The notes beneath the pieces are model-generated. The model searched no databases, had not been told where the DNA came from, and worked only from the letters and a program-made list of their open reading frames with translations. Below are positions 61,204 through 64,000 of a DNA stretch of 64,000 nt, piece after piece (positions within the stretch are counted from its first letter, which is position 1; each line of letters begins with the position of its first letter). The position numbers and the translations under genes were made by a program. The DNA comes from Paenibacillus pedocola (GTDB taxonomy: Bacteria > Bacillota > Bacilli > Paenibacillales > Paenibacillaceae): NCBI RefSeq assembly GCF_031599675.1, contig NZ_CP134223.1:1612001-1676000 (forward strand), given 5' to 3'.

Positions 61204-62169
61204 CTACTCATGGATCTCCACAATTTCCGTATTGACGAATTCCGGTACTGCCTGACCGTTTGCTATCGAGAGCAGTGTGCTGATAATGGCTTCCCCCCAG
61301 TGCTGTTCATTCTGGGAAATGATTCGGGTGATCTGCCCATTTTTCTGCGATTCCTTTACAGCAGGAGTCAGGCCGAATGCAATGTTGTATCGCTTCAGGC
61401 CTTTGGCCTTCCAAACTAGAATAGAGCTGGAGCTGGAAACGAAATCGAGGTTAATCAATGCACTGAAATGCGGGTGGGCGCTGATCATTTGCTCCAGCTG
61501 CCGCATCGCGCCTTCTTCACTGCCATCGTTGTTGCGGATATCCAGTACATCTATTTCTGACTGCTCCTTCAAATAGTCCTGGAGCCCCGCGAGCCGCTGG
61601 CTGAGCCCGAACATATGAGGCATGCCGGATTCGACAAGAACCATCCCTTTGCCGTTTAGAAGTCTATTAACCGCCTGCCCTATAATAGCTCCAGTCTCGT
61701 AATTGTCGGCACCAATAAAGGCAACCCGCCTGCTGTCGGGAGAATCGGACTCGAAGCAGACAACAGGGATGCCCTTGGAAACGGCCTTGTTAATAACCGG
61801 AATTAAGGCCTGGGAATCGACAGGATCTATGGCAATTCCGTCGACTTCCTGTTTGATCATCATCTCCATGATCCGGATCTGCTGTTCCAGATTGGCTTCA
61901 TCCGGGGCTTGAACCAGCAATTTGATGTTGTGGCCTGTGGCGGCTGCTTCCGAATTTTCCGTAATGGTCTCATAGGTTGGATTCACCATCGGGTAGATAA
62001 TGCCAAAGATAAGGGGCGGTTTGTCAAATTCGGCAGGAGGAGAAGGCATACTGTCCATCAATTCCTGCCTGTCGTTTCTGGTGCTATTGCCTTCGCATCC
62101 GCTTATGAGAAGCAGAAATGCCAGCAGCGGCAGCAAGAAACGCCTTGCATGTCCTGAGCCTGATCTCAT
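61204..62169 (-). CDS. PBP1-type sugar-binding lipoprotein, probable sensor partner
   Basis: 321 residues, lipobox LISGC with Cys25. The periplasmic-binding-protein type 1 fold (FGIIYPMVNPTYETI, DGIAIDPVDSQALIPVINKAVSKGIPVVCFESD, VAFIGADNYETGAIIGQ) is that of RbsB-like ribose/galactose binders. No RbsC or RbsA gene is next to it; instead its ATG overlaps the stop of a YesN-type response regulator by 4 bases. In such triplets the binding protein is thought to feed the histidine kinase and not a transporter. GGGAG precedes ATG 62169. Confidence 0.85.
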   Translation of the reverse strand: MRSGSGHARRFLLPLLAFLLLISGCEGNSTRNDRQELMDSMPSPPAEFDKPPLIFGIIYPMVNPTYETITENSEAAATGHNIKLLVQAPDEANLEQQIRIMEMMIKQEVDGIAIDPVDSQALIPVINKAVSKGIPVVCFESDSPDSRRVAFIGADNYETGAIIGQAVNRLLNGKGMVLVESGMPHMFGLSQRLAGLQDYLKEQSEIDVLDIRNNDGSEEGAMRQLEQMISAHPHFSALINLDFVSSSSSILVWKAKGLKRYNIAFGLTPAVKESQKNGQITRIISQNEQHWGEAIISTLLSIANGQAVPEFVNTEIVEIHE

Positions 62170-63764
62170 AAATTGCTCCCACCTTCCCTGGTCCGTCTGC
62201 CCTGGTCCTCTGCAAAGCCATGCTTCCGGTATTCTGTAGGGGTCAAGCCGGTGACTTTCTTAAACAGGTTGGAGAAATAATGCTGATCGTTGTAGCCTAC
62301 CTGATAAGCGATTTCAAACGTTTTGGAGCGGGTCGTTTTTAGCAGCTCTTTTGCTTTGCTGATCCGGGTAAAAGTTAAATACTCCGTCATCGTCTGCCCG
62401 GTTTCCTGGCTGAAAATCTTACTGAGGTGGCTGGAGCTGACGCCAATTTGTCTGGAGATTTCGAAGAGGGAGAGCTGCTCATCATCATAGTGCTGACGGA
62501 TGTGCAGCTTTACTTTGTCAATCAGCTCTCCATATTTATCCGAACCTTCCAGCCGCCATTTCCATAATTGCTCCAGCAGTGTAAGCAGGTAATCCTGGCA
62601 CTCCTCGAAACTTGCGATGCTGCGGATCTGCTGCTGCAGATCTCTCATTAAATCCTCCGTATTTCCGCCCGTCTGAAAGCTTCTCTTGGCCGTGAGAACC
62701 AATTCAAGCGTAAGATCGTTGATTAAATAATAGGCGTACATGGATTCCCAGTTTATGCTGCTCATCTCTGCGGTGAACTGCCTGATAAAGTCGGGTGCTT
62801 CTCTTGAAGAGCCGAGCTTTAGGAAATCCACCAGCCGGTTCCGGTCCAGGAGCACTCTGTTTGTTAAAGAATCGAAGGAAGACTCCCACAGAGCAGCTTT
62901 GTTTTGCTTAGAGATCTTCTTCCAGGTTTTCTCTTCCTCAGCCTCCAGATAGGAAATATGGATTCCCTGCAGCCGATCCTGAACATTACCAAGAGAGAGG
63001 GACAGATCACAGTTTAATGCAGCCTTTAGCTTCATTTGCAGGCTTTCTGTAAAGGTCTTCATCTTGCTGGAAAGTTCTTCTCTCAGGCTTCCCTTCAGAA
63101 TCACTACAGTTTCTGTACGGCTTCGTTTATACATGAAAATATCCTGAAGCTCACCCAGCCGTTCGTCTATCAGTTGTTGGGCAGACCGGTATGCTTCATG
63201 GCTGATTTCTGTGTCCTGCGGATCGGAAGGGGACAATGATAAAATGGCAACCGCATAATAGGGAGTGGTAAGCTGCAGTTCCAGCTGATCTGCCGCCTCA
63301 ATGGCGGCTGCGGTGCCGATGAGCCCGCCGCACAGATCGGCAAACAGCTTTTCAGGAGTGTAGGCATATCGTCTTTTCAGGCGCTGTTCTTCATCAATTC
63401 TGACACTTACCGTATGTAACAGCTGGATAAGATCCGCAGAGCTGAACGGCTTCAGGCAATAATCCTCCACACCGAGCCGCAGCGCGGTCTGTGCATACTG
63501 GAAATCGTTGTGTCCGCTTAGGATGATAATTTTGATCTGCGGGAGCCGCTGGCGGACGACAGAACTAAGCTCAAGCCCGTCCATAAAGGGCATTTTGATA
63601 TCGGTAATCAGAATATCAGGAAGCTGCTGTTCAATCAGCGGCAGGGCCAATTCGCCGTCAGGTGCGTCTCCGCAATAAATGAAACCCTCCTTCTCCCAAT
63701 CGATACACTCCCGTATACTTTCACGAATCAGAATTTCATCATCGACCAGCATTACCTTCTTCAT
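62166..63764 (-). CDS. Response regulator, YesN/AraC type
   Basis: 532 residues from ATG 63764, preceded by AAGGGGG 6 bases upstream; the frame is open further up but without a site. The receiver domain begins MKKVMLVDDEILIRESI, with Asp in ILITDIKMP and Lys in CLKPFSS. A long linker follows, then the AraC HTHs (LFEISRQIGVSSSHLSKIFS, TFEIAYQVGYNDQHYFSNLFKKVTGLTPTEYRKHG). It starts one base after the kinase stop codon and overlaps the binding-protein gene, so the three are one unit. Confidence 0.92.
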   Translation of the reverse strand: MKKVMLVDDEILIRESIRECIDWEKEGFIYCGDAPDGELALPLIEQQLPDILITDIKMPFMDGLELSSVVRQRLPQIKIIILSGHNDFQYAQTALRLGVEDYCLKPFSSADLIQLLHTVSVRIDEEQRLKRRYAYTPEKLFADLCGGLIGTAAAIEAADQLELQLTTPYYAVAILSLSPSDPQDTEISHEAYRSAQQLIDERLGELQDIFMYKRSRTETVVILKGSLREELSSKMKTFTESLQMKLKAALNCDLSLSLGNVQDRLQGIHISYLEAEEEKTWKKISKQNKAALWESSFDSLTNRVLLDRNRLVDFLKLGSSREAPDFIRQFTAEMSSINWESMYAYYLINDLTLELVLTAKRSFQTGGNTEDLMRDLQQQIRSIASFEECQDYLLTLLEQLWKWRLEGSDKYGELIDKVKLHIRQHYDDEQLSLFEISRQIGVSSSHLSKIFSQETGQTMTEYLTFTRISKAKELLKTTRSKTFEIAYQVGYNDQHYFSNLFKKVTGLTPTEYRKHGFAEDQGRRTREGGSNL

Positions 63765-63765
63765 G

Positions 63766-64000
63766 TCAAGCCCCCTTGTTCTTGGGTATGCGGACGGAGA
63801 TTGTTGTCCATTCCCCGGCAGTGCTGTCCAGCTGGAGTCCATATTCTTCTCCGAAATAAAGGCGCAGACGCTGATGCACATTCAGCAGCCCGAAACCGCC
63901 TTCCGTAAGATCGCTTTCTTCTACCTGGGCAGGCTGATTCAATTGACTCCTTAGAAGCGCCAGCCGCTCGGCGGAGATGCCGATGCCGTTATCCGTGACG
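63766..64000 (-). CDS. Sensor histidine kinase, YesM type (3' end only, cut by window edge)
   Basis: The minus strand is open from the window edge for 77 codons to TGA at 63766-63768. It reads VTDNGIGISAERL, then GGFGLLNVHQRLRLYFGEEY, then a short end VRIPKNKGA. These are the N- and G-boxes of the HATPase domain of YesM-type kinases. Only the last part of the ATP-binding domain is in the window. It ends one base before the response regulator start, making the pair translationally coupled. Confidence 0.88.
   Translation of the reverse strand, partial: VTDNGIGISAERLALLRSQLNQPAQVEESDLTEGGFGLLNVHQRLRLYFGEEYGLQLDSTAGEWTTISVRIPKNKGA

Overview
The window looks like chromosome of a Paenibacillus-type member of the Bacillota. 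Supporting signs are strong AGGAGG-type ribosome sites, several TTG/GTG starts, LplB/LplC-type sugar ABC permeases paired with large lipoprotein binding proteins, YesM/YesN-type two-component systems with AraC output domains, and a very high density of glycoside hydrolases. I saw no tRNA, rRNA, CRISPR array, transposase or phage gene. All function calls come from reading motifs; no database search was run.

Layout. (A) 1-14.3 kb, plus strand: one polysaccharide-utilisation operon with permease B, permease C, lipoprotein binding protein, histidine phosphatase, an (alpha/alpha)6-barrel glycosidase, a GH78 alpha-L-rhamnosidase and a 1954-residue secreted GH9 enzyme. The GH9 enzyme carries eight InlB-like repeats interleaved with three concanavalin-like modules. 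(B) 14.3-27.3 kb: a different kind of region with redox and electrophile-stress genes. It holds a nitronate monooxygenase, a beta-lactamase-fold lipoprotein, an AdhR-like MerR regulator with an alcohol dehydrogenase, a TetR regulator with a quinone-oxidoreductase-like protein and an SDR, a second SDR with an Old Yellow Enzyme, a DinG-type helicase and an HSL-type esterase. This region also holds two gene remnants (an AraC tail and a gutted TetR) and looks more AT-rich by eye. (C) 27.5-35.2 kb: GH43, a divergent AraC regulator, then a tight operon of lactonase, aldo/keto reductase, zinc dehydrogenase and GH95. This reads as an oxidative L-galactose or L-fucose pathway. (D) 35.5-48.4 kb: lipoprotein, two permeases, response regulator, histidine kinase, second response regulator, GH10 xylanase and two GH43 enzymes, i.e. 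a xylan/arabinoxylan oligosaccharide locus. (E) 48.5-51.8 kb: AraC regulator and two esterases. (F) 51.97-55.7 kb, minus strand: a third LplB-LplC-lipoprotein set. (G) 56.1-61.2 kb: GH27 alpha-galactosidase with a small Cys-rich protein, AraC regulator, GH43 and a GH16-like protein with an altered catalytic motif. (H) 61.2-64 kb, minus strand: a PBP1-type sugar-binding lipoprotein, a YesN-type response regulator and the 3' end of its histidine kinase, cut by the window edge.

How it works together (inference): the one secreted depolymerase seen (GH9) would cut polymer outside. Three separate ABC importers of the LplB/LplC class would take up the oligosaccharides. Cytoplasmic enzymes without signal peptides (GH78, GH10, GH43 x4, GH95, GH27, GH16, esterases) would trim side chains and backbone inside. 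Control would come from local AraC regulators, two-component systems and CcpA; one perfect and two near-consensus cre sites are visible. The observations most worth testing are the L-galactose-type operon, the GH9 modular architecture, the RR-HK-RR arrangement, the GH16 with a Cys in its catalytic motif, and the decayed TetR that left an intact operator behind.
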